A stretch of 64,000 bases of DNA, from positions 186,001 through 250,000 of the forward strand of contig MU271157.1 of NCBI GenBank assembly GCA_021432605.1, given 5' to 3'. The notes under the pieces were generated by a model that was not told the DNA's origin, did no database searches, and saw nothing but the letters and a program-made list of their open reading frames with translations. Source of the DNA: Coniochaeta sp. PMI_546. Its lineage: Eukaryota > Ascomycota > Sordariomycetes > Coniochaetales > Coniochaetaceae. Position 1 is the stretch's first letter. Each line of letters opens with the position of its first letter. Shown piece by piece: positions 45,052-55,593 of this stretch. The position numbers were made by a program, and so were the translations under genes.

Positions 45052-47426
45052 ATGTATCATACATGTAAGTACGCACCTCTGACTTCGAGCTGACATATTC
45101 CAATACCTCTGCCACAGTTCAGATACCCTCCCCTGGCGGGGAAGCTGGAAGCCGAGAAAACGACATTGGAAATGCTGCCGTCAAGAAGCCGGCCCCACGT
45201 GCTTGTGTAGAGTGCAAGAGGCGGAAAATGTCATGACACCCTCCTTCCAGACTCGTACGAGGAGTGTTTCTGACAGACTGTGCAGCCGCTGCGATGGGCG
45301 AACGCCTTGCACTTCATGCGTGAGGCGAAAGACAAACAAATGCGTGTACGACAAGCCAAGGCAGCGGGTGGTCCCATCAAAAGGGTAGCGATATCCCACA
45401 AATCCAGCTCACAGCATCATCTAACATGCCGATAGAGCCATCGAGAGCCTTTCCCAGTCATTCGAAGCATGTAGAGCTATCCTGCGACGATTATACCCAG
45501 ATCATGAGTGGCAGGCCTTGCTGCCCTTGTCTCGTCAAGGACTGCTTGACCTTCTAGCAAATGCTCCGGAGTCGAGCCATGGCAATGCACTGGCTTCACC
45601 GGGTAGCCAGGGCTACCCGTCTCCCTTGGCCTTGGCTTCTGTGTCGGAAGACAGTCTCTGCGGATTAGAGCAATTACCGGAGCCGGAGACCGAGTGGGAC
45701 GAGGAGCGCCATGATGGAAATGTCATACCGCTGGAAGCTGACGATGTCAATGCGCTGTCCCTCTCACTCTCGCCGCAGACGAGCTATCTTGGGGTGTCGT
45801 CCGTCAAAGCCGCGCTCAAGGTCATGCTGAAACTGCAGCCCGACCTGCTCATGCCCGTAATGTCTCCCGGGACCCTTCACAGAGAGTCCCCAAGCTGTGG
45901 CTCCTACTCCGCCGGCCACTGGTCCTTCAAAGGCCAACTTCTAGTGAACGCCTATTTTAGACACGTTCATATGCTCGTCCCAGTGCTGAGCGAGGCAGCC
46001 TTCAGGGCCGAGTTTCTTGAAGGGAAGCGAACAGACGATCCGTGGATGGCACTCATGAACATGGTGCTGGCAATGGGAACCATCGCTGCCAAGAAATCAG
46101 ACGACCACAGCCACATCGATTACTATAACAAGGCGATGGAACACATTTCGATACAATCGCTCGGCAGCAGTCGCATCGAGACACTTCAAGCCCTAATACT
46201 CATTGGCGGTTTCTACCTGCATTACATGAGCCGACCAAATATGGCGGATGCGGTCGTGGGGGCTGCCATCCGGATGGCCTCCGCCATGGGCCTACATCGA
46301 GAGCTCCCTGGCTGTATGAAAGATCTACCAACAGCAGAATTACGGCGGCGCATATGGTGGAGCCTGTTTTGTACTGACATTTGGGGTACCACGACATTAG
46401 GACGGCCGTCATTCGGATGGCTGCATGCTGGCATAAAGGTCGGCTTACCACAGGTCCAGATCAACCCGGTAACTAACGGTTCAACTTCAACATGACTTAC
46501 TTGAAGACTCGGAGACATCGCTAACTAGCTAGAAGCAGGACGGAGCCCAACACGCCGGCGTGTTTCCCCTAGTTGAGAACATCAAGTTCTGCAAAATCGC
46601 CGCCCAAATCCAGGACATTCTTGCGGTCTTGCCGCTCGTTCGAGCCGAAGACCGACATAGCCTCGACTCGCAACTCCGGCAGTGGCACGCCAATCTACCC
46701 TGGCTCCTGGAGACAGACGAGTCCTGTGCCGAGCCGCTCTACATCGTCCGCTGCGTCATGAAGTGGCGATACCTCAACCTGCGGATGCTGCTGCATCGGC
46801 CCGCCCTCCTCGCCCTGGCCGGCGGCCCTTCCCGCTTCGTGGGTGGCCCGGACGATGTCGTCGCCGTTGATAACTGCCGGAATCTGGCCGCCGAGACAAT
46901 CGAGGACATAGGTCGCAAGTGGAAGCGCAATCAGCTCTCCGGGTGGCACGCTGCCTGGTTCCTCTACCAGGCCGCCATTGTCCCACTCGTCAGTATCTTT
47001 TGGCAGTGGGGGAGCGCTTCGGTACCCGAGTGGCAGCAGCAAGTGGAGCGGGTGCTTGAGCTGCTGGAAGCGATGGAGGACTGGTCGCCCGTAGCCGGCC
47101 GGAGCCGTGAGGCTGTGAGACGCATGTATGACGCGTCTCGCCGACAGGCAGCCCACGACAGGTTGGGACATGGTGACAACGCCGCTGAGCAGAGTGCGGT
47201 GACAGCATGTCCTCCGACAGAAGAGCTCTTATCCAGTTACGGGGCGTTTCAGGATATGGAACCTATGGGACTGCTGGAATGTCAGACTCTGTGGGACATG
47301 AACGGGATGCTCTGGGATATGCCTGATATCGACAAAGACTCCGAGATGTACGGCGGACTGATGCAATACAACCATTGGGAAGATGGGACTGCATTTGATT
47401 GGCCGTTTCGAGGTGGTACTCTATAG
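45052..47426 (+). CDS. Zn2Cys6 transcription factor, fungal_trans type (first)
   Basis: Five exons (45052-45064, 45118-45229, 45286-45384, 45436-46468, 46539-47426) give 714 residues, with every junction in frame. The binuclear zinc cluster is C34-x2-C37-x6-C44-x5-C50-x2-C53-x7-C61, with KRRKIRCDGRTPC assembled across the second intron. The fungal-specific transcription factor domain covers about 200-520, including GQLLVNAYFRHVHMLVPVLS, HRELPGCMKD, RRIWWSLFCTDIWGTTTLGRP and FPLVENIKFCKIAAQIQDIL. It is a nuclear DNA-binding regulator, most likely of a metabolic pathway. The THEM6-like gene downstream on the same strand is a candidate target. The 13-nt first exon is the least certain part. Confidence 0.82.
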
Positions 47427-48280
47427 TATCGTGTGGGACTACCTCTCTCAAAAATTCAAAACAGGATTACACACTTTTGGGAGGGCATTGGGTGCAATGC
47501 ACCTTACGCCCCAAAGTTGGGAAGGAAGATTGGCAATTGGGGATATACTACTATCCGTATACCTTCTCCCTCCGTAGCCTCGGTTCCCTCGTTTGTGTCC
47601 TGAGTCGTGGGGATTGCACTCGATGACGAATGCCGGCGCCCACTTGCGTTCGAGCCAAGCATTCTCGATCTGGGCTGCGTAGAGCCCAGTTTCCCGCCGT
47701 CTCGCCATCACCATGTTTGGGAACCGCCAAATTGCTTTCGGGGCGGTGCATCTGGTTAGGGGGAGTGACGACGTGGGTCGGGCGGGCCAAGTTCGTGGGT
47801 CAAGACCCTGATTTTAACGTCCGGTATACCCGGATGTCTATGGCTTGATGCACCGAGGTGAAACATCGTCGGACTACCGCAGTATCGGGCTTTGCCAAAG
47901 ACCTAGTGGATTCTTCGTGGGTTAGTTTGGCGCGATCTCCTTCGCTGTGGATTTGGAATCTCCTTGTAGTCTAAGCCCCAGCTACGGACCTACGGTGGAG
48001 TAAGGTAAGGTACCTTACAGGTATCTCAGCTCCTTTGAGCCTTCAGGTTTGAGGACCCGCTTGCTAGCGTTTACCTCGGTGATATTGTATCACGCATGTA
48101 AGTCTAGCGGCGAATTGCAGCGTCAAGGTGCTCAAGAGGAACGGCTTGTGTGCTTTGATAAGCACTGCAGTTTCCGCTGTCATTCCGCTGCCCTCCCACA
48201 TCTTGACAAGGTGTGACGGATATTTGATCACCCTTTCGCCTTACGAATCGACGTGCATCCTCAGTCAACCAACACCCAAC
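47427..48280. other. Intergenic region upstream of the THEM6-like gene
   Basis: No gene is seen. The GGTAAGGTACCTTAC motif lies at 48001-48018. Confidence 0.6.
48001..48018. repeat. GGTAAGGTACC-type intergenic motif, copy 4
   Basis: The sequence TAAGGTAAGGTACCTTAC includes a perfect GTAAGGTACCTTAC palindrome 260 bases upstream of a start codon. Confidence 0.75.
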
Positions 48281-49230
48281 ATGGCAACCTGGGAATGGGC
48301 CCTGGGTTTGTTCCTCATCATGAACCTCAAAGCACTCCCTTTCATCTGGCATGTAAGCAATAGTTCACACTAATCTTGGGCCGCTCGGGAGACCTGACAG
48401 TCAGACAGTACCGTTTCTTCACAGCTCTTGGGTCGGGAATCCTTCTTAATTGGAGGACGAGACGCTTCCTGAAGCCTCATCACATCTTCCTCCCCACAGT
48501 AAGCACCGTTCAAGCGCCTTGGATGGAGGTGGATTTCAACCTCCACAAGTCCAATTCCACATACTTCACCGACCTCGACGTTGCGCGAGCATATCTTAGC
48601 GGGGTGCTCTTCTGGCCTCTCTTCGCGACGACTTCGAGTGCTAAACGATGCAACATGATCGTCGGTGCAGTCTCGTGCACTTTCAAGCGGGAGATCAAGC
48701 CTTACCGGTCCTACGAGATGTGGACGAGAGTCGTGAGTTGGGACGAGAAGTGGATTTATATGGTGACGCACTTCGTGGAGAAGGGAGCAGTCGAGCCCGG
48801 CCAACATGTGCTGCAACCTGGTTTACCCAGTGCCGCACGCGGCGGAGGGCCCGGTGTGGTTTCGGCGTGCGGGAGGGGCAGAGCTGTGTTTGCCTCTGCG
48901 ATTACTCGCTTTGTTTGCAAGAGGGGCCGGATTACGGTGCCTCCCTCCCGGGCCTTGGAGGAATGCGGTCTCCTTCCGGAGCTGACAGGGCGCTCTGACG
49001 CGGGCAGAAGCAGTATCGAGGCGCAACGAGAACGGGAGCCCAGCGAGTCGTTGCCCCAAACTTTCCAAGGCCTTGATGGCTCTCAATCGATGACAATGGA
49101 GGACATCGAGGCGTGCAGGAAATCCAATCTGCCAATTGTTCGGCTCCAGCGCGGTTGGGACGAGGTCCATGGGCTTTTCAAAGAAGATGATCCTGTACTA
49201 GCGAGGTCTTGGGATATGACGTGGAACTAA
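48281..49230 (+). CDS. THEM6-like hotdog-fold (thioesterase superfamily) protein
   Basis: Two exons, 48281-48352 and 48409-49230 (56-nt intron), give 297 residues. The N-terminus is a membrane anchor (LGLFLIMNLKALPFIWHYRFF). The hotdog domain (about 55-170) shows KSNSTYFTDLDVARAYL, VGAVSCTFKREIKPYRSYEM and DEKWIYMVTHFVEKG, the pattern of THEM6/4HBT_2 proteins. Known relatives of this fold act on acyl-CoA or acyl-ACP thioesters; activity of the THEM6 group is poorly defined. A Gly/Arg-rich insertion sits before FASAITRFVCKRGRITVPP. It follows a Zn2Cys6 gene on the same strand at 850 bases, which suggests shared control. Confidence 0.75.
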
Positions 49231-50508
49231 CGTCTTATAACAAAGTATGGGATCAAAAGTTCCGTCACTCTCATGTGGAGTAGGTTCAGCTCAAAGTATT
49301 ATCCGAGGCTCTAGTTTTTAGCATGAACGAGAGCTGGGCAGTTGACGTAAACTATGTTCCTAAAAGCTCTTCTAGTGATGAGATTTTACATCTATTGCCT
49401 CAGTCGCCAAGTCATTGTAGCCATATGATACTTGCGAAATATGCACACCGATGCTATTCACATATGTAGCATAGCTATCGCAGTACACATTGAGCCTTAC
49501 TGCTCGAACTAAAACAACACGTTTTTCGCAGAAGTGACAGACTGAAAACAAAAGTTGGCATTTCTCAAAGTCTCTCGGCTGACCATGATACCAATACTAA
49601 AGCCGGCGCCTGCTCCAGTGTATCGTCAAGCTCTTGTAAAAAGGTCGAGAGGTCTCACCAAGATTCAGTCGTAACTTCTCACGCAATGAGGTGGATCGTT
49701 GAGAGCATGCTTACGGCACCCACTGAGGAGCTTGCCGTACCATAAGGTCCCCCGTTGTTGTTTTAGAACAAATATAGAGCTTTAAGGATGGGCGAATGGT
49801 TAAGGGGATAAGAGCTAAAACGCTGGAACTGGTCTTATGCCGTTACATAGTTCGATAGTGAGGATATCTTTAGTACAGGGTAGGTCGCACATAAGGACAT
49901 TTACCACTTTAACGTAGATTATATAGATCCGAATCATTACGAGGTATTAGAATATTATAGCTTTACTGTTGAGCTTGCGCAATGTAGATAAGCTCCGCCA
50001 AAGCTACTACTAATACCGCCGCCGAATCACAGAGCAAGTCAGCCGGTGCGAACACCGGCGAGTTAACTATCAGAACTCAGGCTGCAGAATGCACGCGGAC
50101 GTTATTGAAACCGGGTCCAATAAAAAAGTAGGGTAGTCACCGGTCAGCGACATTCAGTCTCGATGGGAGTCATTTTTTCTGGGTATGAAAGGAGAAACTC
50201 TGGAGAACAATCATGGGGGACTGGAGTTTGGAGGGGGTTGTTGTGCTGGAATAGGGTGTCACGGTCCTCGACCTCCACCAATCATATTACATCACCAATC
50301 ACACTACTGTGTCATTGCCGTATTGGCTATTTCAAGTCAGCAGCAGGCAACAAAACGACTTGCGCCTTTCATCCGCTCTCCTCCACCGGGGGAAAAAAAC
50401 CTTCGACTCATCCTCGCTTTCCATCGAATAGCACAGATCATCCAAGTACTCTATAGCCTGCCCGAGACAAAAACTCGTATCATCTAAACGCCATTCCCAT
50501 CTCTCACG
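49231..50508. other. AT-biased, repeat-relic-like intergenic region
   Basis: From about 49690 to 50010 the sequence turns AT-rich, with many TA-rich stretches and stop codons in all frames. This resembles DNA degraded by repeat-induced point mutation. I cannot assign a family. A weak tRNA-like stretch lies at about 49785-49865 but lacks a proper B box. Confidence 0.4.
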
Positions 50509-50904
50509 ATGTCGATCGAAATTCCACCCAGCCGAAAGCTCAGCGAAATGACACAAGCTGAGCTCTGCGCTCTCGTCGACGCCCACACTGAAAAGAACGG
50601 ACCGCCAGTCGAATCCTATGACGAGAAGAACACGTACTTTGGCTGGACCGACGACGGCAAGGGCGTCTGGTGTCTACCGGGCTCAAAGGCCAACTTGGAC
50701 CGTCTCGAGGACCTTTGGAGAATGCACCCAGGCCTGGGACAGTGCGAGATTATGAGATTGGCTGGAGCCGAGTTTTTCGCAGATTGGAGGGACTCGGATA
50801 GGGCGAGGTCCGTAAAGGAAGATCGAGGGACGTTCGCCGAGGAACAAGGGTCGAAGGTGATGGAGGAGAACGGTGGAGCGTGCGATCAGCCCGGGACTCA
50901 ATGA
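50509..50904 (+). CDS. Short hypothetical protein, 131 residues
   Basis: An ATG-started single exon (MSIEIPPSRKLSEMTQAELC) encodes a Glu/Asp/Lys-rich protein with a compact Trp/Cys-bearing core (YFGWTDDGKGVWCLPGSKAN). The N-terminal half looks folded and the last 35 residues disordered. There is no signal peptide or membrane helix. No family is recognised. A pyrimidine-rich leader precedes it. Confidence 0.5.
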   Translation: MSIEIPPSRKLSEMTQAELCALVDAHTEKNGPPVESYDEKNTYFGWTDDGKGVWCLPGSKANLDRLEDLWRMHPGLGQCEIMRLAGAEFFADWRDSDRARSVKEDRGTFAEEQGSKVMEENGGACDQPGTQ

Positions 50905-51686
50905 TGCGAAGGTTGAGGGAAACTCGAGCAACCCTCGCGTTTGTCGGGAGGTTTCGAGCTCTGCAACGTCGTTCGTTGTATACTGCCCTACCGCAGCATT
51001 TGGCTCAAGTCTACCTAGGTAGTTCTAAATGTAGACTGAGGATCCCACCAAGATTGTTAGATCAACAGTCAACAGCTCTTGTAGGGAAACCCTGCAAACT
51101 TTCTTTCCCTCCACAGATTAGCGCAGGGCCAGTCTCACTTCAAAACCTTGCTGCCGCCCTGCCACAGAATTGAAGCCGTCGCCAACATCACTGCCCGCAA
51201 AAGATTCGTGACCACTGCAAATTTTGCTGTGGCCTTTTTTTTCCAGCCCTTAATTGTCCCCTGCATTGCAAGCCATCTGCAGCCAACATTATTAGGGTCG
51301 ATTATCACGGGATTAAGATGGCGGCCATTTTGCATCTTGGCGTCTTTAGCAAATTACTGCAATGCTATAGTACATCTCGGGAGGTCGATTTAGGGAGAGC
51401 CGGAAGAGACGGTTCCAAGCACTACGAAGGAGCATCTTGTTGTCCTTCAGTCCACTATAGCTCGTGCGTACCGGAACCAGATTGAAGTCACTGCTAACGA
51501 GCGTTTCAACTGGCGTGGAAGGATTCATTAGGGCTAAGAAGTGCTACATTGTGTGACACGAAAACCAAGCGCTGCCGGATCGAGTAGTGTGTCTGGTTTT
51601 CTTGCTTCTTCTCAGCAACCGTCCTTGAAACCATTCCCCAGGACTCTCTCCATTTCCGCCGTTTCTTCCCGGTCAGTCATAGAACC
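50905..51686. other. Spacer without recognised gene
   Basis: The spacer contains a small CTACCTAGGTAG palindrome at 51011-51022. No gene is seen. Confidence 0.6.
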
Positions 51687-51963
51687 TCAGGCTCCAATCG
51701 GGCATGGGTCGAGTCGCTCGTTTGACGTTGGGTTGCAGACGCTCCCAGGTGCCACTGCCCAGCAGGAGCCGTCGGCGGAGCAATAACAGTACTCAGGCAG
51801 GCCGCTATTGTTTGTGCTGTCAGCACGGTCACTCATATAGGATGCTGTCGAGATGGGAAACGCACCCGTCTGGATCAGCCTGGCCCTCGCACCACCCCGG
51901 GCCCTGGGCCACGGCTAAGGATAGGAGCGCAAGGACGCCGCTGCAAAGAGTGATGTATTTCAT
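51687..51963 (-). CDS. Small secreted six-cysteine protein, 71 residues
   Basis: Two exons, 51963-51866 and 51804-51687, are joined by a 61-nt intron with donor GTGCGT, branch GCTGAC and acceptor ATAG. The first exon encodes a clear signal peptide (MKYITLCSGVLALLSLAVA, probable cut before QGPGW). The second encodes EYCYCSADGSCWAVAPGSVC and ends DPCPIGA. The mature part, about 52 residues, has six cysteines in the order C, C-x-C, C, C, C. This is enough for three disulphides, as in apoplastic effectors and antimicrobial mini-proteins. Both halves are in different frames and each is short, so simple ORF searches miss it. No family is recognised. It lies in a gene-poor part of the accessory region. 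Confidence 0.62.
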
Positions 51964-53776
51964 GGTTTCAGGACGCTTGGATGCAGTGGACGCTGTCGGA
52001 TGTAGCAGGATGCTGTGGAAGAATGGCTCAACTCCAAGATGACTCCGGGGGCTGAGGTTAAAGGTAGCTCGATTTATCTAGACTTTAGGAAATAGGCGCT
52101 CATGAGTGTCGGTTGAATGTGGAAGATTGATCAACACTCACTTGCTATCCCAACGTACGTCCCTGGTAGGTGCTTCCGGCCTCCTTCCTAAAAGGCTAAA
52201 AGTCCCCACCCCGAGTCTGTTGGAGAAACGGAACCGGTTGATCTTGTTCGGCCTCAACGGCAGACAAGCATCAGCGTCGCAGGCGCCTCTAGGCTTCCGT
52301 TCCGAATCTCGCTGTCGTCTGGTTCACTTTCGAGTCTACTGCGGTTGGGTGCCAAGATAAAACGCCCTATTCAGGTGCCGTGTACCGACTAGCCATGCAG
52401 GTAGAAAAAGCTGAATCTACTTTACGTGTACTGTTCACACTTGGACCCGAAAATACGGTTCGGCCCGATTTTAGCGCGATATGAGGAAGAGATGCCACTC
52501 GAGGCCTGTATTATGTAGCCGCCCGGTGCGCTTCTAACCCCTCGTCGTTTCTCCTACTACGAAGGGTCCCACCTCCTAAAGTAAAGATAATTAATTGACA
52601 ATCCGTGTAGTTGTGCATTGTTGTCTGAAGAGCGACTTGGAAAGGTTGAAGCAAGGAAGCTTTGATAAAATTTAGGTGGGAAAAGTGCCTCCACTCCAAG
52701 CTGGTAACAGTTTCCTCCTAAAGTGGTTAAACGTCCTTTGTAGCTCTACCCATCTATCACAAAGACGATCGCCGGTCTGTACACATACTGACTGAGCTCC
52801 CGCCGCAACCCCCTCCCCGCGCCACGCAATATTTTGTCCTGTGATACTATCTGACCTATATGTTTGACTTATCCTCTACAGCATACCTATAAGGTGATTG
52901 ACTCACCCTCAATAGCTCCACAGTTTCATGCAGCGTGACTCGCGAGTCACCAACAGCGCCCGAGAGGAGCTGGATCTCCCCGCAGCTATACTACCTTACG
53001 GTTACAACGGTCAAGCAGACGGGATGGTGTATCAACAGTACACCAGGCAGAGAGTTGGCGAGACGGAAGCCGTCCGAGCAGTTCAAGTGGGCCGGGATGG
53101 GCCACTGCGGCGTGGTAAATGAAGTTGACTTTACCCGGGCAAGGTTCGGGAGACTCGGCAACCAGTTGGGCCTCGCCGACAGCGATCAGCGATGGCGCGC
53201 GACCGGGCAAAGTACTCCATCCTGGAACGCTCAGGGAAGTTGTCCATGATTCGGGAGACTCGGCATCTGGTTGGGCCTCGCCGACAGCGATCAGCGGTGA
53301 CACGAGAACGGGAAAAGGACTCCAAAATAGACCGGCCGTGGAAGATGCTCATTGTCTTCCTAGAAACGAAGGTCAACGAAATCACTGCCAGCCTATAATG
53401 TCGCTGTAAACCCTCCACGCACATAGCTGTCTGAATTTTATACGCAGGCTGACCGAGTCGGGTAGATGTCCGGTATGCGGCACAGTCTGAGCTTCACGGT
53501 GGTCCTATTTTTGATGTCGCCGTTCGATGTCGCGGCGTTCAAGAAGACCATCCGAGTCTTGCATGATGGATGGTTACATGAGGCAGGAGGAACGAGAAGA
53601 AGGCTGGAGATGTAGACAAAGAGAAAGGAGTGGTCTTTCGTGCGGCTCTACTTGCTATGAAGTGCGTATAAATACCAGAGCAAGTCCACGTTGGTGTAGG
53701 AGGTTAGCATTGTAGCAGCTCCAGCGAAACCACTTGGCCTTCTACCCAGCCTACTTGGACCATTCTAAGCTTCAAC
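51964..53776. other. Gene-poor spacer with a tandem repeat
   Basis: No convincing gene is seen. A short frame at 52928-53122 has no family likeness. The 105-bp tandem repeat lies at 53145-53330. Confidence 0.5.
53145..53330. repeat. Imperfect 105-bp tandem duplication
   Basis: Two copies start at 53145 and 53250 with TTCGGGAGACTCGGCA and share TTGGGCCTCGCCGACAGCGA. The similarity covers about 75-80 bases of each unit. The period is a multiple of three. Confidence 0.75.
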
Positions 53777-54724
53777 ATGAAATTTTCATCCGCTCTGTAC
53801 TCCCTCGCCGGGCTTTCCATTGCCCAGGCCATCGACACCAGAGGATACGCCACTACCTCCTGCGACCAGAGTGTCGTTGCCTCATGCCCCAGCATCGCAT
53901 CGGTAAGTTTGATGAGAAGCCAAACAATCCTCATTTCATTTTCTCGAAAATCATGCTTCGCTAATAGCTCCAGAATACTTGTTGCCAATACCCTCGTGGC
54001 GGTTTGCAGGCCCAAAGTACGTGGTTTAGCAACCTCTACGAAGCCAGTATCGGCGTGTTCTACCAGTCCTCGTCCTCCGCCCTCTGCAGCATCACTCGCG
54101 ACTCGGCAGCGGGGTACGCAACGAACGTGTGCATGAGCGGCGGCACTCTATCCAACTATTTTGGCGGAGGATCGGCCTGGTTCGACTGCACCTTGTCATG
54201 TGCTTCAGCAGGTATACGCAGTTCTACTATTGTTGCCGGAAATAACTGTTCTGTCTTGAATAAAGACTGACACATCTCACATAGAGCGCCGGTCTCTCTC
54301 GAACGAGGACTCGATGGCTGTCGCTGCCAGTTACACATGCAACGGTACGGTCATCCCTACTATCTTCGGATGGGAAGGGGAGGGAGTGTGGGTGCTCCAG
54401 CTCGAGCAAGGCGATGCATGGGTAAGTGGCTGCCTGTTCATACACGATCTCCAGAGAAGGGACTTTTTCCTTCGCGTCGTGGAGAGTCTCGGGCAAACCA
54501 ACATTGGCATTACTAATTCCGCTATTCAGGATCGTTACAACGAGTTGCCTGAGCTGAACGAGACAGAGGTAAGAGATGACCTGGTCGTCGGCCTTCTTGC
54601 ACTTCTTGCTAACACTCACAAGATGGACGCCCACATCGAAAATCTGAAGGCATTCGGCGCCGTGTGGTACGCAAACGCCACAGACCACCCCGTCGCAGCG
54701 GAAGCCCTCTCCGGGGTCAGCTAG
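53777..54724 (+). CDS. Secreted hypothetical protein, 213 residues, five exons
   Basis: Exons 53777-53902, 53974-54211, 54285-54421, 54530-54568 and 54623-54724 join in frame with standard GT-AG borders and internal branch sites. The protein begins with a signal peptide (MKFSSALYSLAGLSIAQA). Next comes a Cys-containing region (TSCDQSVVASCP, NTCCQYPRGG, ATNVCMSGG, FDCTLSC) with about nine cysteines in residues 30-125, then a region with YTCNGTVIPTIFGWEG, and a C-terminal helix-like segment (DAHIENLKAFGAVWYANATD). The product is probably an extracellular protein with disulphides. I do not recognise the family. The first part of the mature chain has a loose resemblance to the start of RNase T2 proteins, but their catalytic histidine motifs are absent. 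Confidence 0.6.
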
Positions 54725-55593
54725 TGGTGAAGTGGCAGCCATGATGGAGGCTCACCGCCCGCACGGTAGATGTCGCCGTGAGCGGGAGATCCGTCCTGCT
54801 GCTTGGTGTGGGTTCGTCGAAGAAGTCGTGTTTGACTTCCTCGATGTGGTATCAGCACTGCTGCTAGACGTGGAAGTGATGGTGCTTGCGCTGAGGCCGC
54901 GGTCACGGTCAAGCAGTTCACGCCGGGACTTGGGCCTTCAATGTCTGCAAGTGTAAAGGTTTAGTTGTCTTTGGCATTATTTGCCTTGTATCAACTATCA
55001 TAGTTGCAAAGGCCACTGGCAATCTCTACTCCCCAGGTACGAAGATAGTAGCCATGATGTATATCCCTAATAGAATTATTGTTCCTCCACTGTCATTAGG
55101 TAGTCTTAGGAACGCTGGTAGGTCTGAGTTAGCTAGGATACAAGGATGGAACATGTGTAAAGTTCCCGCGGTTATCCCCTGCGCCATGCTTAAGATGGCA
55201 AGCGATTTTCGATGTGGCGCGAGCAATATTCGGGTGTTAGCTAGGGCAGTGCACTAGCAAAATTTTCTTGTTCTTCTATGCGAGGTCTGTACTGCACGGA
55301 GTTCGAGTCCATGTAGTTTCCCGAACTCCTCTAGCATCCAAGTCCACGCCGGCGATTCAGCGGTTATGGGTAATTACATGTGTAAAGGCAGGGATTCATT
55401 CGACGGGAAGAGACCCAACGATCAAATAAGCTTTCATACCCCTGCATCTTTGATTGGAACAGAAAAGGTGCCGAGGTTAACTAACAGTTGAATGTGAGTC
55501 GCCGAGGGATCCACTCTCTCTCATCTACCGTTCTTAAAACGCCGAGGCGCAAGACCGTCCGTCGTTGGAAGGGTTTGGTCGAAAGCAATTCCG
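54725..55593. other. Spacer with degraded sequence
   Basis: The stretch from about 54960 to 55260 is AT-biased and open over 70 codons in one frame on each strand, but neither translation fits a family. No gene is called. Confidence 0.5.

Noticed and set aside
49785-49865. tRNA-like stretch with GGGCGAATGGTTAAGG and TTCGATAG
   Set aside because: The A-box-like part is fair, but the B box is poor and no cloverleaf with a proper acceptor stem could be drawn.
53777-54211. RNase T2 identity for the secreted five-exon protein
   Set aside because: Early cysteines look similar, but the catalytic His motifs of RNase T2 are absent.
55290-55330. GAGTTCGAGTCC resembling a tRNA B box
   Set aside because: No A box at the right distance upstream and no acceptor stem.
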